Counted from the stretch's first letter, positions 37,595 to 46,865 are shown. The stretch is 64,000 bases of DNA from an uncultured Aquimarina sp. (GCA_947501475.1 CANMWA010000003.1:248001-312000); one strand, 5' to 3'. Numbers and translations are program-made. Notes: generated from the sequence alone by a model not told the origin.

Positions 37595-39133
37595 GTGAAC
37601 AAAGAATTGATCATTAGGTCAGGTTCCTCTACAGATTTTGCCTTATTAAAGGATGGAAAACTAATTGAATTACATAAGGAAGAAGATGACAGTGATTTTT
37701 CGGTAGGTGATATATTTATTGCCAAAATCCGTAAATCTGTCCCGGGTCTCAATGCCGCATTTGTAAATGTTGGTTATGAAAAAGATGCATTTTTGCATTA
37801 TCACGATCTCGGTCCTCAAGTATCTTCATTACTTAAATTCATAAAACGTGTAAGCACAGGTAAATTAAGAAATTATTCTCTCAAGGATTTTCCTTTTGAG
37901 AACGATATTGATAAACACGGTACTATTACCAATGTGTTAAAATCAAACCAATCTCTGCTTGTACAAATAGTAAAGGAACCTATATCCACCAAAGGCCCTC
38001 GAATTAGCTCTGAGCTATCGATTGCTGGCCGGTATATAGTATTAGTCCCTTTTTCGAATCGGATTTCTATTTCGCAAAAAATAGAATCTACAGAAGAAAA
38101 AGAGCGCTTAAAAAGGCTTGTAAAAAGTATTAAGCCTAAAGGTTTCGGAATTATTGTACGTACAGTAGCAGAAGGCAAAAAAGTAGCAGAACTAGACAAA
38201 GATTTACAAAATCTAATCGGACGATGGGAAGCTATGTGCAAAAAATTGTACAAGGCGCATCATCCATCAAAAGTACTAGGCGAAATGAATAGAGCATCTT
38301 CTATATTAAGAGATGTATTCAATGACTCCTTTACTTCAATTGTTGTAGATGACGAAGATCTCCACAACAGAATCAAAGATTATGTGCAAGAAATTGCACC
38401 CAAAAAAGAATCAATTGTAAAACTTCATGCGTCTAAGGCACCTGTTTTTGAAAAATATGGTATCGAAAGACAAATCAAAACGAGTTTTGGCAAAACGGTA
38501 TCTATGAGTAAGGGCGCCTATCTGGTGATCGAGCATACAGAAGCTATGCATGTTATCGATGTAAACAGTGGCAACCGTTCTAACAAAGCCAAAAATCAAG
38601 AAGATACTGCATTAGAGGTAAACCTAATCAGTGCAGCCGAAGTAGCTCGCCAACTACGTCTTAGGGATATGGGAGGTATTATTGTAGTCGATTTTATCGA
38701 TATGAATAATGCCGATAACCGTAGAACACTTTTCAATCATTTACGTGAAGAGATGAAAGACGACAGGGCAAAGCATAAAATATTACCGCCAAGTAAATTT
38801 GGCTTGATTCAAATTACGCGACAACGCGTACGACCAGAAATGAACATAAAAACCCGAGAGGACAATCCCAACGGTGGCAATGGCGAAATTGAGGCGCCAA
38901 TTGTTCTAGTAGATAAAATAAAGGTCGAATTAGAAAAGTTAATTAAAAAAGATCATAAAAAGATAACGCTAAGTGCGCATCCTTTTATCGCAGCTTTTTT
39001 AACAAAAGGATTTCCATCCACCCGATCCAAATGGTTTTTTAACCATAAACGATGGGTTAAGATTGTACCTAGAGACGCTTACACGTATTTAGAATATCAT
39101 TTCCATGATAAAAATGGTGAAATGATCAAATAA
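37595..39133 (+). CDS. rng: Ribonuclease E/G family protein
   Basis: A 512-residue endoribonuclease starting at GTG (37595). The S1 domain contains VGDIFIAKIRKSVPGLNAAFVNVG. The DNase I-like catalytic core has VIDVNSGN and VVDFIDMNNADNR, which hold the two metal-binding aspartates, and GLIQITRQRVRPE. The CPxC zinc-link seen in E. coli RNase E/G is absent. It processes rRNA and mRNA. Its last 90 bases and terminator recur at 41405-41525, a sign of tandem duplication. Confidence 0.95.
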   Translation: MNKELIIRSGSSTDFALLKDGKLIELHKEEDDSDFSVGDIFIAKIRKSVPGLNAAFVNVGYEKDAFLHYHDLGPQVSSLLKFIKRVSTGKLRNYSLKDFPFENDIDKHGTITNVLKSNQSLLVQIVKEPISTKGPRISSELSIAGRYIVLVPFSNRISISQKIESTEEKERLKRLVKSIKPKGFGIIVRTVAEGKKVAELDKDLQNLIGRWEAMCKKLYKAHHPSKVLGEMNRASSILRDVFNDSFTSIVVDDEDLHNRIKDYVQEIAPKKESIVKLHASKAPVFEKYGIERQIKTSFGKTVSMSKGAYLVIEHTEAMHVIDVNSGNRSNKAKNQEDTALEVNLISAAEVARQLRLRDMGGIIVVDFIDMNNADNRRTLFNHLREEMKDDRAKHKILPPSKFGLIQITRQRVRPEMNIKTREDNPNGGNGEIEAPIVLVDKIKVELEKLIKKDHKKITLSAHPFIAAFLTKGFPSTRSKWFFNHKRWVKIVPRDAYTYLEYHFHDKNGEMIK

Positions 39134-39138
39134 AAATA

Positions 39139-39166
39139 AACCCCAACTTTGTACAAAGTTGGGGTT
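39139..39166. terminator. Bidirectional terminator between rng and precursor gene 1
   Basis: AACCCCAACTTTG-TACAAAGTTGGGGTT, a near-perfect palindrome followed by T-runs. An exact sequence copy is at 41498-41525. Confidence 0.85.
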
Positions 39167-39186
39167 TTTTGTTTTTTAAAAGTCAA

Positions 39187-39420
39187 TTAATCATCATAAT
39201 TCACGCATTGTGTTGGCCTATATGTTCGGGTTTGAGTTGTTCCAGCTATAGTTACTGTTATATCTATTGGTATTGTACAATTAGGATTTTTTGTCAATCG
39301 CGTTGTTAGGTCAATAGTATGATCTGTTGGATATCCTCCATTAATAGACTGTATATTGTTTAATTTTGCTATCCTTAATTTTTGCAGACTAATCTTTTTT
39401 GTATCTTGTTTTTTTTTCAT
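39187..39420 (-). CDS. RiPP precursor peptide 1 (GG leader)
   Basis: A 77-residue peptide. I start at the ATG at 39418-39420, since the longer frame adds nine residues that reach nearly to its promoter motif. The leader KKISLQKLRIAKL ends with SINGG (Gly28-Gly29). The core is 48 residues, Thr-rich, with two cysteines and a RTYRPTQC motif near its end. The leader matches the GG-type natural-product precursors of Bacteroidota. It follows regulator 1 on the same strand. Modification by the split dehydratase at 55247-58466 is inferred. Confidence 0.75.
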   Translation of the reverse strand: MKKKQDTKKISLQKLRIAKLNNIQSINGGYPTDHTIDLTTRLTKNPNCTIPIDITVTIAGTTQTRTYRPTQCVNYDD

Positions 39421-39444
39421 CCCTATATATTTAGTTTCCCTAGT

Positions 39445-39452
39445 CAAACATA
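39445..39452 (-). promoter_or_regulatory. Promoter -7 element of precursor gene 1
   Basis: TATGTTTG on the minus strand, 25 bases before the start codon. All six precursor genes have TAnnTTTG at a distance of roughly 23-27 bases. Confidence 0.6.
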
Positions 39453-39541
39453 AGTATTATGCTGTAATTAGCTATAACAATTATAGAAGTATCAATCTAT
39501 TTTCAGGAATTAACTGCTATAAAATATTGATTATTAGCTAT

Positions 39542-41236
39542 TTAAATTTTATTAAGTTTTTCTAATTCTTTGATGAAATAGGATGGATATATCCCTTTTA
39601 ACTTATAAAAAGATTTAGAAAAAGACTCAGGCGAATTAAATCCAATCTCTCTAGCTATTGCCCTAACGGTAAACTTTATAAATTTTGTATCTGTTTTAAG
39701 TTTCTCTATACAATAATCTATTCGTAATTCATTGATATAGGTACTAAAGGTTTTCTTTTTATAATAATTAACTATCGTAGATAAATACTTTGAGTTGGTA
39801 TTCATTTTTTTTGCCAAATCATTGACAGTGATATTTGACTGAAGGTAATCTTTATTTTGTTCAAACTTTTTTAGATCTCTTAAAATCTCAGAAACAATCT
39901 CTTCAGAGATAGTTATAGAATCTGCTTCTTTTATGCTAGGGCTCTTTGTGTTCTCATTTTTATTTGCAAAATCTGCATTATATAATTCATCAAACCTCTT
40001 TTTATATTTTTTCCTTTTTTGGTAGTTAAATATCCAAAATACAACTGAAACTATAGACAGCATTAATAATGACACAATCATTATTGAAGATAATTTTTTT
40101 TCTGATTCTAATGAGTTTATGATTTCTTGCTTTTTAGAGAGTAATCTGGGGGTGTCATATTTTTGAACAATATTTTTTAGTAAATATTTATAATTAATAT
40201 TTAATACACTGTCTACTTTTAGCAATCGCTCTATATATTTAAGTTGATTATTCTTATCGTCAATGTCCTTATAATAATTGATTAAAACCTCATAATTTTC
40301 TCTACTCTCAGGGATAATCTGTGGTATTTCTTGAAATATTGTATCAACTTTTTTATGTTGTTCTATGGCATCACCTTCAAAACTCAATGAAGATAGTGTC
40401 TTACCAAGATAAAAATAGGCTTGCCCGAGATTAGCTCTATCCCCATTTACTTTAAGCTCTTCGATTGATCTTCTTAAACTATCTCTTGCCGCAACATAAT
40501 TCTTTTTACAGTATTGATTGATCCCTTCGTTTAAAACAAAATAGTATTTAAATTTTTCATGTTTTAGTTTCATAGATTCTTTATACCCTAATCTATTTAT
40601 TAAGGTTGCAGAATCTAGTTTTTTATTAAAATTGTAAGATTCTGATAAGGCAAATAATGTATTTAAATAGTCGTACGGAGCTTGATTTTTATGTTTTGAA
40701 TAGAATGTATAACATTCTGTTAAAGTTAATAAAGCCGTTTCATTTTCACCTAATATCGCTTTTAGTATACCTATATTCTTTTTGCTTAAGTATTGCAACA
40801 TAACATTTTCATATTTTGTTGCTTCCTCATGTACCTTCAGAAAATAATCAAAAGCCTTTTTATAATTCCCTTCATTAAAATAATTATCTGCCTTATTTAG
40901 ATACGCAAATGCAGGGTATGAACTAGTGTTTCGGTTTTTGGTGATTGCTATGATACTATCGCAATATTTATGAGCAATACTACTCTTGACGCTAGATGCT
41001 AAGAAATAGTATCCATTAGCAATCTTAATGGTATCTTTATCTATTTTTGCTTTTAACAGATATTGGTTACCATATATAGCAGCCGTTACCGAATCTTTTT
41101 CATTGGCATAAAATTTATCTGCTAAAAACTGATAACTATCTTCTTTAGATTGTTGCTCTTTATTTTGATACCCTGTTACACTTTGTATATGAAAAAATAA
41201 AAAAAAGACATGTACATAAAAGCTTATATACCTCAT
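39542..41236 (-). CDS. Membrane-anchored TPR-AraC regulator 1
   Basis: A 564-residue one-component regulator. It has a signal peptide (about 1-22) and a helical repeat region (about 30-360), with pairs of helices typical of TPRs (AYLNKADNYFNEGNYKKAFDY-like). A YDTPRLLSKKQEII stretch precedes one membrane segment (about 383-403). The C-terminal AraC-type domain has two HTHs, ending with FSKSFYKLKGIYPSYFIKEL. The TPRs would lie outside the cytoplasmic membrane and the DNA-binding domain inside. It is very similar to regulator 2 and arose with it by tandem duplication. Precursor 1 follows. Ligand is unknown. Confidence 0.85.
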   Translation of the reverse strand: MRYISFYVHVFFLFFHIQSVTGYQNKEQQSKEDSYQFLADKFYANEKDSVTAAIYGNQYLLKAKIDKDTIKIANGYYFLASSVKSSIAHKYCDSIIAITKNRNTSSYPAFAYLNKADNYFNEGNYKKAFDYFLKVHEEATKYENVMLQYLSKKNIGILKAILGENETALLTLTECYTFYSKHKNQAPYDYLNTLFALSESYNFNKKLDSATLINRLGYKESMKLKHEKFKYYFVLNEGINQYCKKNYVAARDSLRRSIEELKVNGDRANLGQAYFYLGKTLSSLSFEGDAIEQHKKVDTIFQEIPQIIPESRENYEVLINYYKDIDDKNNQLKYIERLLKVDSVLNINYKYLLKNIVQKYDTPRLLSKKQEIINSLESEKKLSSIMIVSLLMLSIVSVVFWIFNYQKRKKYKKRFDELYNADFANKNENTKSPSIKEADSITISEEIVSEILRDLKKFEQNKDYLQSNITVNDLAKKMNTNSKYLSTIVNYYKKKTFSTYINELRIDYCIEKLKTDTKFIKFTVRAIAREIGFNSPESFSKSFYKLKGIYPSYFIKELEKLNKI

Positions 41237-41404
41237 TGATCAATGTTTAAAAATATCACACCTAAGTCCTAATAAAACGTAAATATACCATTTTCGATGT
41301 TTCAGTTACATCTGTTTTATTTTTTTGGTAAAATTATGTCAATCGTGTTTTTACACACTTATTTTTGAGTCTTTTTTTAAACCCTAATAGTCTTCACTTG
41401 TATT

Positions 41405-41494
41405 AAAATGGTTATTTAACCATAAGCGATGGGTTAAGATTACACATATTTAGAATATGATTACTATGATAAAAATAATGAAATGATCAAATAA
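41405..41494 (+). pseudogene. Duplicated 3' end of rng
   Basis: About 90 bases closely matching the last part of rng (39028-39133), with an internal gap of about 16 bases. They are followed by the same terminator palindrome. There is no start. It marks the junction of a tandem duplication that carried precursor and regulator genes. Confidence 0.85.
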
Positions 41495-41497
41495 AAA

Positions 41498-41525
41498 AAC
41501 CCCAACTTTGTACAAAGTTGGGGTT
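41498..41525. terminator. Duplicated terminator after precursor gene 2
   Basis: The same AACCCCAACTTTG-TACAAAGTTGGGGTT palindrome as at 39139-39166. It probably ends the precursor 2 transcript on the minus strand. Confidence 0.8.
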
Positions 41526-41599
41526 TTTTGTTTTTTAATTGTCTCGTCCTAAAATAGCGATACAGATTATTTAGGACGAAATCATATAAAGGCAGGAAT

Positions 41600-41812
41600 T
41601 TACAGCCCAAAACAAGTACGTTGTGTAGGCCTATCAGTACACCCTGCGCTTAGCCCAGCTACTTTAGTTAAAGGATTAGTCATAATTGTTGTTTGATTTT
41701 CTTCCTCATGATTACAATATCCGCTTCCACCAACAATAGTCCCCATATCACTAAGCCTTGATATTCTTACTTTTTGTAATCCTATTCTTTTTGTGTTTTG
41801 TTTTTTCTTCAT
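41600..41812 (-). CDS. RiPP precursor peptide 2 (GG leader)
   Basis: A 70-residue peptide starting at the ATG at 41810-41812. The leader KRIGLQKVRISRL ends in TIVGG (Gly28-Gly29). The 41-residue core has three cysteines, several threonines and the same DRPTQ motif as precursor 1. Its leader is the closest relative of that of precursor 1, in line with the tandem duplication, while the cores have diverged strongly. It lies downstream of regulator 2. Confidence 0.75.
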   Translation of the reverse strand: MKKKQNTKRIGLQKVRISRLSDMGTIVGGSGYCNHEEENQTTIMTNPLTKVAGLSAGCTDRPTQRTCFGL

Positions 41813-41836
41813 CCTGATATATTTTGTTTTCCTTAG

Positions 41837-41844
41837 CAAACATA
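41837..41844 (-). promoter_or_regulatory. Promoter -7 element of precursor gene 2
   Basis: TATGTTTG on the minus strand, 25 bases before the start, as in precursor gene 1. Confidence 0.6.
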
Positions 41845-41933
41845 AATATTATACTTCGATTAACAATATTAATTACAATACTAGTGCCCGACTTTCCTGA
41901 ATTACTTATTTTAAGTTACTGAAAAAAAGAGTT

Positions 41934-43628
41934 TTATAATTTTAATTGCTTTTCTAATTCTTTAATAAAATAGGATGGATGAATCCCTTTTAGCTTATAA
42001 AATGATTTGGAAAAAGATTCTGAAGAGTTAAAACCAACCTCTTTGGCAATTGCCCTAACGGTATACTTAATAAACTTTGTATCTGTTTTAAGTTTCTCTA
42101 TACAATAATCAATTCGCAACTCATTAATATAGGTGCTAAAGGATTTCTTTTTATAATAATTGATAACTCTGGATAGATATTTTGAATTGGTATTCATTTT
42201 TTTTGCCAAATCACTGATCGTGATATTATGCTTTAGATAATCTTTATCTTGTTCAAAACTCTCTAAATATTTTAAAATTTCAGTAACGATCTCTTCTGAA
42301 ATACTTATCGCCTCAGCTTCTTTTATGGCTGAAGTTTTAATATTCTCTTTTTTATCTCCAGCATCAGCTCTATATAATTCATCAAATCTCTTTTTATACT
42401 TTTTCCTTTTTTGATAATTAAATATCCAAAATATTACAGAAACTAAACTGAGAATAAACAATGAAGCAATGAGTATTGATGACACTCTTTTTTCAGACTC
42501 GAGTGAATTTATGATTTCTTGTTTTTTAGAGAGTAACCTAGGGGTGTCATAATTTTGTACTACATTTTTGATTAAATATTTATAGTTACTATTTAATACA
42601 CTATCTACCTTAAGCAATCGCTCTATATACTTAAGTTGGTTATTTTGGTCCCCAATATTTTTATAATAATTGATTAAAATCTCATAACTTTCTCTACTCT
42701 CGGGGATGATCTGCGGTATCGCTTGAAATATTGTATCGACTTTTTTATGCTGTTCTACGGCATCCTCCTCATAGCCCAAAGAGGATAGTGTTTTACCCAG
42801 ATAAAAATAGGCTTGGCCAAGATTAGCTTTGTCTCCATTTATCTTAAATTCTTTTATTGCGATCTTTAAACTATCTCTTGCAGCTACATAATCTTTTTTA
42901 CAATAATGATTGATGCCTTCATTTAAAACAAAATAGTATTTAAATTCTTCATTGTTTAATACTATAGATTCTTTATACCCTAATCGATTAATAAAAGTTG
43001 CAGAATCTAGTACCTTATTAAAATTGTAAGATTCTGATAAAGCAAAGAGTGTACTTAAGTAATCAAATGGAGCTTGGTTTTTATGTGCTGAATAGAACTT
43101 GTAACATTCCCTTAAGGTGACTAAAGCAGTTTCATTTTCTCCTAATATTGCTTTTATTATTCCAATATTTTTTTTACTAAAATACTGCAATGAAACATTT
43201 TCATGTTTTTCTGCTTCTTCATTTAATTTAAGGAAATAATCAAATGCTTTTTTAAAATCTCCGTCTACATAATAATTTTTTGCCTTGTTCAAATATGCAT
43301 AAGTTGGATAAGATCTGGTATTATGGTTTTTAGTAATTGTTATAATACTATCACTGTACATATGAGAAATAAAACGGCTGGTAATATTTGATAAGAAATA
43401 GTATCCATCAGCAATCCTAATGGTATCGTTATCTCTTTTTGCTTTAATCAGGTATCGATTTGCAAATACTGTAGCTGTTACTGTGTCTTTTTCATTGGCA
43501 TAAAACTTACTTGCCAAAAATTGATAACTATCTTCTTTAGATTCTAGTTCATTTCCTTGATATCCTGTTGCACTATGTATATAAAAAAATAAAAAAAAGA
43601 TATGTACATAAAACCGTATATACTTCAT
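41934..43628 (-). CDS. Membrane-anchored TPR-AraC regulator 2
   Basis: A 564-residue paralogue of regulator 1 with the same plan: signal peptide, TPR-like helices, YDTPRLLSKKQEII, membrane segment near 383-403, and AraC-type domain ending GIHPSYFIKELEKQ. The two align without length change over nearly all of the sequence, and even the region upstream of the start is alike for more than 100 bases. Differences are spread over the sensor part. Precursor 2 follows after 121 bases. Confidence 0.85.
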   Translation of the reverse strand: MKYIRFYVHIFFLFFYIHSATGYQGNELESKEDSYQFLASKFYANEKDTVTATVFANRYLIKAKRDNDTIRIADGYYFLSNITSRFISHMYSDSIITITKNHNTRSYPTYAYLNKAKNYYVDGDFKKAFDYFLKLNEEAEKHENVSLQYFSKKNIGIIKAILGENETALVTLRECYKFYSAHKNQAPFDYLSTLFALSESYNFNKVLDSATFINRLGYKESIVLNNEEFKYYFVLNEGINHYCKKDYVAARDSLKIAIKEFKINGDKANLGQAYFYLGKTLSSLGYEEDAVEQHKKVDTIFQAIPQIIPESRESYEILINYYKNIGDQNNQLKYIERLLKVDSVLNSNYKYLIKNVVQNYDTPRLLSKKQEIINSLESEKRVSSILIASLFILSLVSVIFWIFNYQKRKKYKKRFDELYRADAGDKKENIKTSAIKEAEAISISEEIVTEILKYLESFEQDKDYLKHNITISDLAKKMNTNSKYLSRVINYYKKKSFSTYINELRIDYCIEKLKTDTKFIKYTVRAIAKEVGFNSSESFSKSFYKLKGIHPSYFIKELEKQLKL

Positions 43629-43804
43629 TCATTACTATTTAAAATTATTCCTGAAAAACATCACATCTAAGTGCTAATAAAACGTAAATATACCATTTTC
43701 AATGTTTCAATTACGTCTGTTTTTTGTTTTAGTTAATATTTTGAAAATCAACATATTACTTGTTTGTTTTTGGGTCGTTTTTTATAAATTACGATAGCTT
43801 TCAC

Positions 43805-43836
43805 TTGTATTAGAGTGGGTTTTGATCATACATTTG
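43805..43836 (+). promoter_or_regulatory. Promoter of the small gene at 43859
   Basis: TTG at 43805, a spacer of 21 bases, then TACATTTG at 43829-43836. The CACTTGT around the -33 element also occurs at the promoter near 58647, upstream of the paralogous HTH gene. Confidence 0.6.
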
Positions 43837-43858
43837 CCTAACAAAAGGAAGGAAAAAA

Positions 43859-44152
43859 ATGAATGATCAACTACACCTATCAAAAAACAGGTTTATTACC
43901 GAAATATTGCAAGCATTGCATATTAAAACAGATGAGTTTATGTATAATCTAGCACATCGCAATCCTTATGAAATACTATTATACACCTGGATAAATAAAC
44001 TTTTTACCAAAGGAAAATCTTGCGACGAGGCTATAGAGCTTATTTATAAAGCCAGGAATATCTTATTTCTTAAAAGTACAAAGGCGCATTGTCAAGAAAA
44101 AATCATACTTAATCCAGTGATGAGTTCTCTAAACAACCATCTGCAAAACTAA
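43859..44152 (+). CDS. Small protein of unknown function in the peptide array
   Basis: A 97-residue, mostly helical, cytoplasmic protein with no signal peptide or membrane segment (NRFITEILQALHIKTDEFMY, then YEILLYTWINKLFTKG). No family recognised. It has a strong promoter 23 bases upstream and an AAAAGGAAGGAAAAAA stretch before the ATG. The HTH gene at 44254 follows after 101 bases. These two lie on the strand opposite to the regulators, at the place where a precursor gene for regulator 3 would be expected. Confidence 0.6.
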   Translation: MNDQLHLSKNRFITEILQALHIKTDEFMYNLAHRNPYEILLYTWINKLFTKGKSCDEAIELIYKARNILFLKSTKAHCQEKIILNPVMSSLNNHLQN

Positions 44153-44253
44153 TTTTAAGCACCCTCTATCTAACGAACTAACATAAATACCCGTCATACT
44201 TGCACTTAAACAATGATCATAAGAATGCCTCATTCTTTAAAACGCAAACTATT

Positions 44254-44526
44254 ATGAAAATTATCATACAACATATAGAATTGATACAACGTATCGATCA
44301 ATTAATACAGCTACAAGCTACAGGCACACCCGATGAATTAGCCGAACGGTTAGATATCTCAAAGACCAAATTATATCGCATTATTAATTTGATGAAGCAA
44401 CTTAACGCCCCAGTGGTTTATAATTTTAACACGCAAAATTTTGTATATGCAGAAGCTGTAGGCTTTAAATTTGGTTTTTATAAAGAACTACAAAATAATA
44501 AAGGATTGAACCCTTTTGTGGGGTAA
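44254..44526 (+). CDS. Small HTH DNA-binding protein, paralogue of 58833-59147
   Basis: A 90-residue protein starting at the ATG at 44254. It has a helix-turn-helix of the type GTPDELAERLDISKTKLYRIINLM (split over about residues 25-48), then a short beta wing (VVYNFNTQNFVYAEAVGFKFGF). It strongly resembles the protein at 58833. Probably a transcription factor for genes of this region, but the target is unknown. Confidence 0.7.
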   Translation: MKIIIQHIELIQRIDQLIQLQATGTPDELAERLDISKTKLYRIINLMKQLNAPVVYNFNTQNFVYAEAVGFKFGFYKELQNNKGLNPFVG

Positions 44527-44648
44527 TCAGGGTAGAAGTCAGAGGGCGGAGGATAGCTGTCAGGAGTGTGTGAGTTATGGAGTCAGTTAGCAGTAGGCAT
44601 AAAAGAAATTACAAATTCCAAAAATCTTCATACATCGATTTTCAGTCT

Positions 44649-46337
44649 TCAAGCTTCTAAGTTCTTAATAAAATATGATGGATAGATCCCCGTTTTTTTA
44701 TAGAATGCCTTGGCAAAAGCTTCTGCATTGTTAAAACCAATCTCTTGGGCAATGGCTTTGATGGTATATTTTCTAAACTTTGGATTGGCTTGTAACTGGG
44801 CTACCGCATAATCGATACGTAAATCACTAATATATCTACTAAAACTTTTTTCTTTATAAGTGTTGACCACTATCGATAAGTAGCTAGAGTTAGACCCAAA
44901 ACGCTTGGCCAGATCTTTGGTATTAATATTAGATGTTAGAAAATCTTGCTGTGCTTCGAACTTTTGTAGTTGTGCTAATAAGTGATCTATCTTTTCCTGA
45001 CTGATCTGGGTACTGGCTTTGTTCTTTACTGGGGCGGGTGGTAAAGATCTAGTAGTATTTACTAATTGTAAAAATCGTTTTTTATAACGACGTTGATTGT
45101 AGTAATAATATCCTACACCACCTAGACTAAGTACTAATAAGCCTGTAATAAAAAATATCTGTTTGGTACTTGCATTTTTCTCGGATTCGAGATCAGCAAT
45201 AATGGCTTCTTTGGCTTTTAAGAGATTAGGGGTATCAAACTCTTTGGTGATTCTTTTATTTAAGTTTTTATATCGGTAGTCTAGAATGCTATCTATTGTC
45301 AAAAGCTTATCGATATAATGTAGTTGTTTGTTCTTGTCTTTTTTTGATTTATAATGCCTAATCAATAGTTCATAGCCTTGTCTGATTTCTATCGAAGTAA
45401 AATTTGTACTATTGTGAAAATGATCTATCTTTTTTAAGTATTCTAATGTTTTTTTAGGATTCTTAAACTTTTTGTAGAGTTTGCTTAAATGTAGATACCC
45501 GCTAATCAAAAATTCTTTATCAATCACTTTTTCATTTTCAACATAAGTGATGCCAGTAAGTATACTATCTAATGCCACTTGATAGTTTTGTTTATAAAAC
45601 AAATTAATACCTTCATTCAAAGACAAAAAATTGTATAACTCTAGTTCTTTTTCTTTAGCTAATAGATATCCTTTTTTATTGTAAAAAGTCGCAGAATCTA
45701 ATTTATTCACTTTTCTATAGGCATTTGCCAATGTAAGAAATGTAATAACTCTATCCCAATCGGTTGACTTATAATCAATATTGTGCTGATTCACTTCCTT
45801 GAAGATTTTAATAGCTTCTTCTTGTTCCCCAACTTTTGTTTTAATAAGTGCAATGTTATGTTTACTTATATAATAAAACTTTTTGTTATTGGTTTGGTTT
45901 GCATATTTCAAAGCTTGAAGAAATAATTCTAATGATTCATCATAATTACCCATTTGAAAATACACCCATGCTAAATTTGAATACGAAATCTCAGGATAAT
46001 CATTTCTCTTAATCTTTTTGCCTATTGCAATAGAGCTATCTAAGTAAGCTATTCGTATAGGTGCATCATTGTTATAAAGAAAAGAAACTAATCTATATCC
46101 TTTGGCTAATCCTAAGTCATTATTTTCTTGTTTTGCTCTTTGCAATAATGAACGTCCATAAATGTTTTTTTTTATTGAATCTTTTCTAAAAGTGATATAT
46201 AAATTTTCTATTTCATCTAAGGTTTTATTCTTCAAAGAATCTGGGATTACAAATTTTTGAGAATATCCTTGGGTGGTAGTCATCACAAAAAAGACCCCTA
46301 ACAATAGAGGAAGTACACATATATTTTTGGCTCGCAT
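44649..46337 (-). CDS. Membrane-anchored TPR-AraC regulator 3 (no partner peptide)
   Basis: A 562-residue regulator of the IPDSLKNKTLDEIE subgroup. It has a signal peptide (1-25), TPR-like helices, FDTPNLLKAKEAI, a membrane segment near 385-405, and an AraC-type domain ending GIYPSYFIKNLEA. I start at the ATG at 46335-46337; a longer frame runs into a palindromic repeat and is spurious. It is the only regulator of the seven without a precursor gene after it. A CAAAAGTA promoter-like motif lies only about five bases before the start, against 25 in regulators 4-6, so expression may be leaderless or impaired. Confidence 0.82.
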   Translation of the reverse strand: MRAKNICVLPLLLGVFFVMTTTQGYSQKFVIPDSLKNKTLDEIENLYITFRKDSIKKNIYGRSLLQRAKQENNDLGLAKGYRLVSFLYNNDAPIRIAYLDSSIAIGKKIKRNDYPEISYSNLAWVYFQMGNYDESLELFLQALKYANQTNNKKFYYISKHNIALIKTKVGEQEEAIKIFKEVNQHNIDYKSTDWDRVITFLTLANAYRKVNKLDSATFYNKKGYLLAKEKELELYNFLSLNEGINLFYKQNYQVALDSILTGITYVENEKVIDKEFLISGYLHLSKLYKKFKNPKKTLEYLKKIDHFHNSTNFTSIEIRQGYELLIRHYKSKKDKNKQLHYIDKLLTIDSILDYRYKNLNKRITKEFDTPNLLKAKEAIIADLESEKNASTKQIFFITGLLVLSLGGVGYYYYNQRRYKKRFLQLVNTTRSLPPAPVKNKASTQISQEKIDHLLAQLQKFEAQQDFLTSNINTKDLAKRFGSNSSYLSIVVNTYKEKSFSRYISDLRIDYAVAQLQANPKFRKYTIKAIAQEIGFNNAEAFAKAFYKKTGIYPSYFIKNLEA

Positions 46338-46396
46338 ACCCCAAAAGTATTGAAATAAATAACCAATCTTAAAAAAAATATGTAATTCGGCAAGAT

Positions 46397-46433
46397 CACC
46401 CTTCGACAGGCTCACCCTTCGACAAGCTCAGGG
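46397..46433. repeat. Tandem CCCTTCGACA-type repeat
   Basis: CCCTTCGACAGGCTCA followed at once by CCCTTCGACAAGCTCAGGG. This resembles a widespread Bacteroidota intergenic repeat. It creates the false N-terminal extension of regulator 3. Confidence 0.7.
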
Positions 46434-46467
46434 TTCGATAACTTACTTATAGTTTTAAAGTCAATAA

Positions 46468-46596
46468 ATCTATAGTGGTAATCTAAATGCTCTTACAGAG
46501 CAATATAACCTATCGGTCGAACGCCAATTGAGTGGTAATATTGATATTCGTTAAGAATTGTATGATGATTTTGAACCAGGTCAAAGGGAAGAATAG
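46468..46596 (+). pseudogene. Decayed coding fragment, copy A
   Basis: The plus strand reads IYSGNLNALTEQYNLSVERQ, LSGNIDIR, a stop, then ELYDDFEPGQREE and a stop. It looks like the tail of a protein but has no start. A more decayed relative lies at 48811-48935. Family not recognised. Confidence 0.4.
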
Positions 46597-46616
46597 TATT
46601 ATTTATTTTAAAGCAA

Positions 46617-46643
46617 AACCCTCATCTGTTTTAGATGAGGGTT
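46617..46643 (-). terminator. Terminator after precursor gene 3
   Basis: AACCCTCATCT stem with AGATGAGGGTT, five-base loop, then TTTTGCTTT on the minus strand. Confidence 0.8.
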
Positions 46644-46680
46644 TAACTTATATTTCTTAGTTAATATCTTTAGATATTTA

Positions 46681-46842
46681 TCAATAACACCGATTAGTAT
46701 GATTACACTGTTTCTCTTCACTATACTCAGGAGCCTGAATAATTTCACTACCTCCTTTAATTTTCAAAAAAGATTCCATACTCAGTTTAGTTACTTCTAT
46801 TTTTTGTAACATTAATTTCTTTTTTACATTCCTGTTCTTCAT
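46681..46842 (-). CDS. RiPP precursor peptide 3 (GG leader)
   Basis: A 53-residue peptide, MKNRNVKKKLMLQKIEVTKL through LKIKGG (Gly30-Gly31). The 22-residue core has Cys46 and Cys52, a serine or threonine at 32, 41 and 49, and ends NRCY. The leader start and the DNA upstream are nearly identical to those of precursor 4, while the cores are unrelated. It lies 117 bases after regulator 4, with its own promoter and terminator. Confidence 0.78.
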   Translation of the reverse strand: MKNRNVKKKLMLQKIEVTKLSMESFLKIKGGSEIIQAPEYSEEKQCNHTNRCY

Positions 46843-46865
46843 GAGTTTATGTTTAGGTTAGAGGT

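Noticed and set aside
44527..44648. A hidden precursor gene after regulator 3
   Set aside because: No minus-strand frame there has the KKLxLxK leader or a GG site.
46338..46415. Longer N-terminus of regulator 3
   Set aside because: It would read through the CCCTTCGACA repeat and push the signal peptide 26 residues inside; the ATG at 46337 starts directly with a signal peptide.
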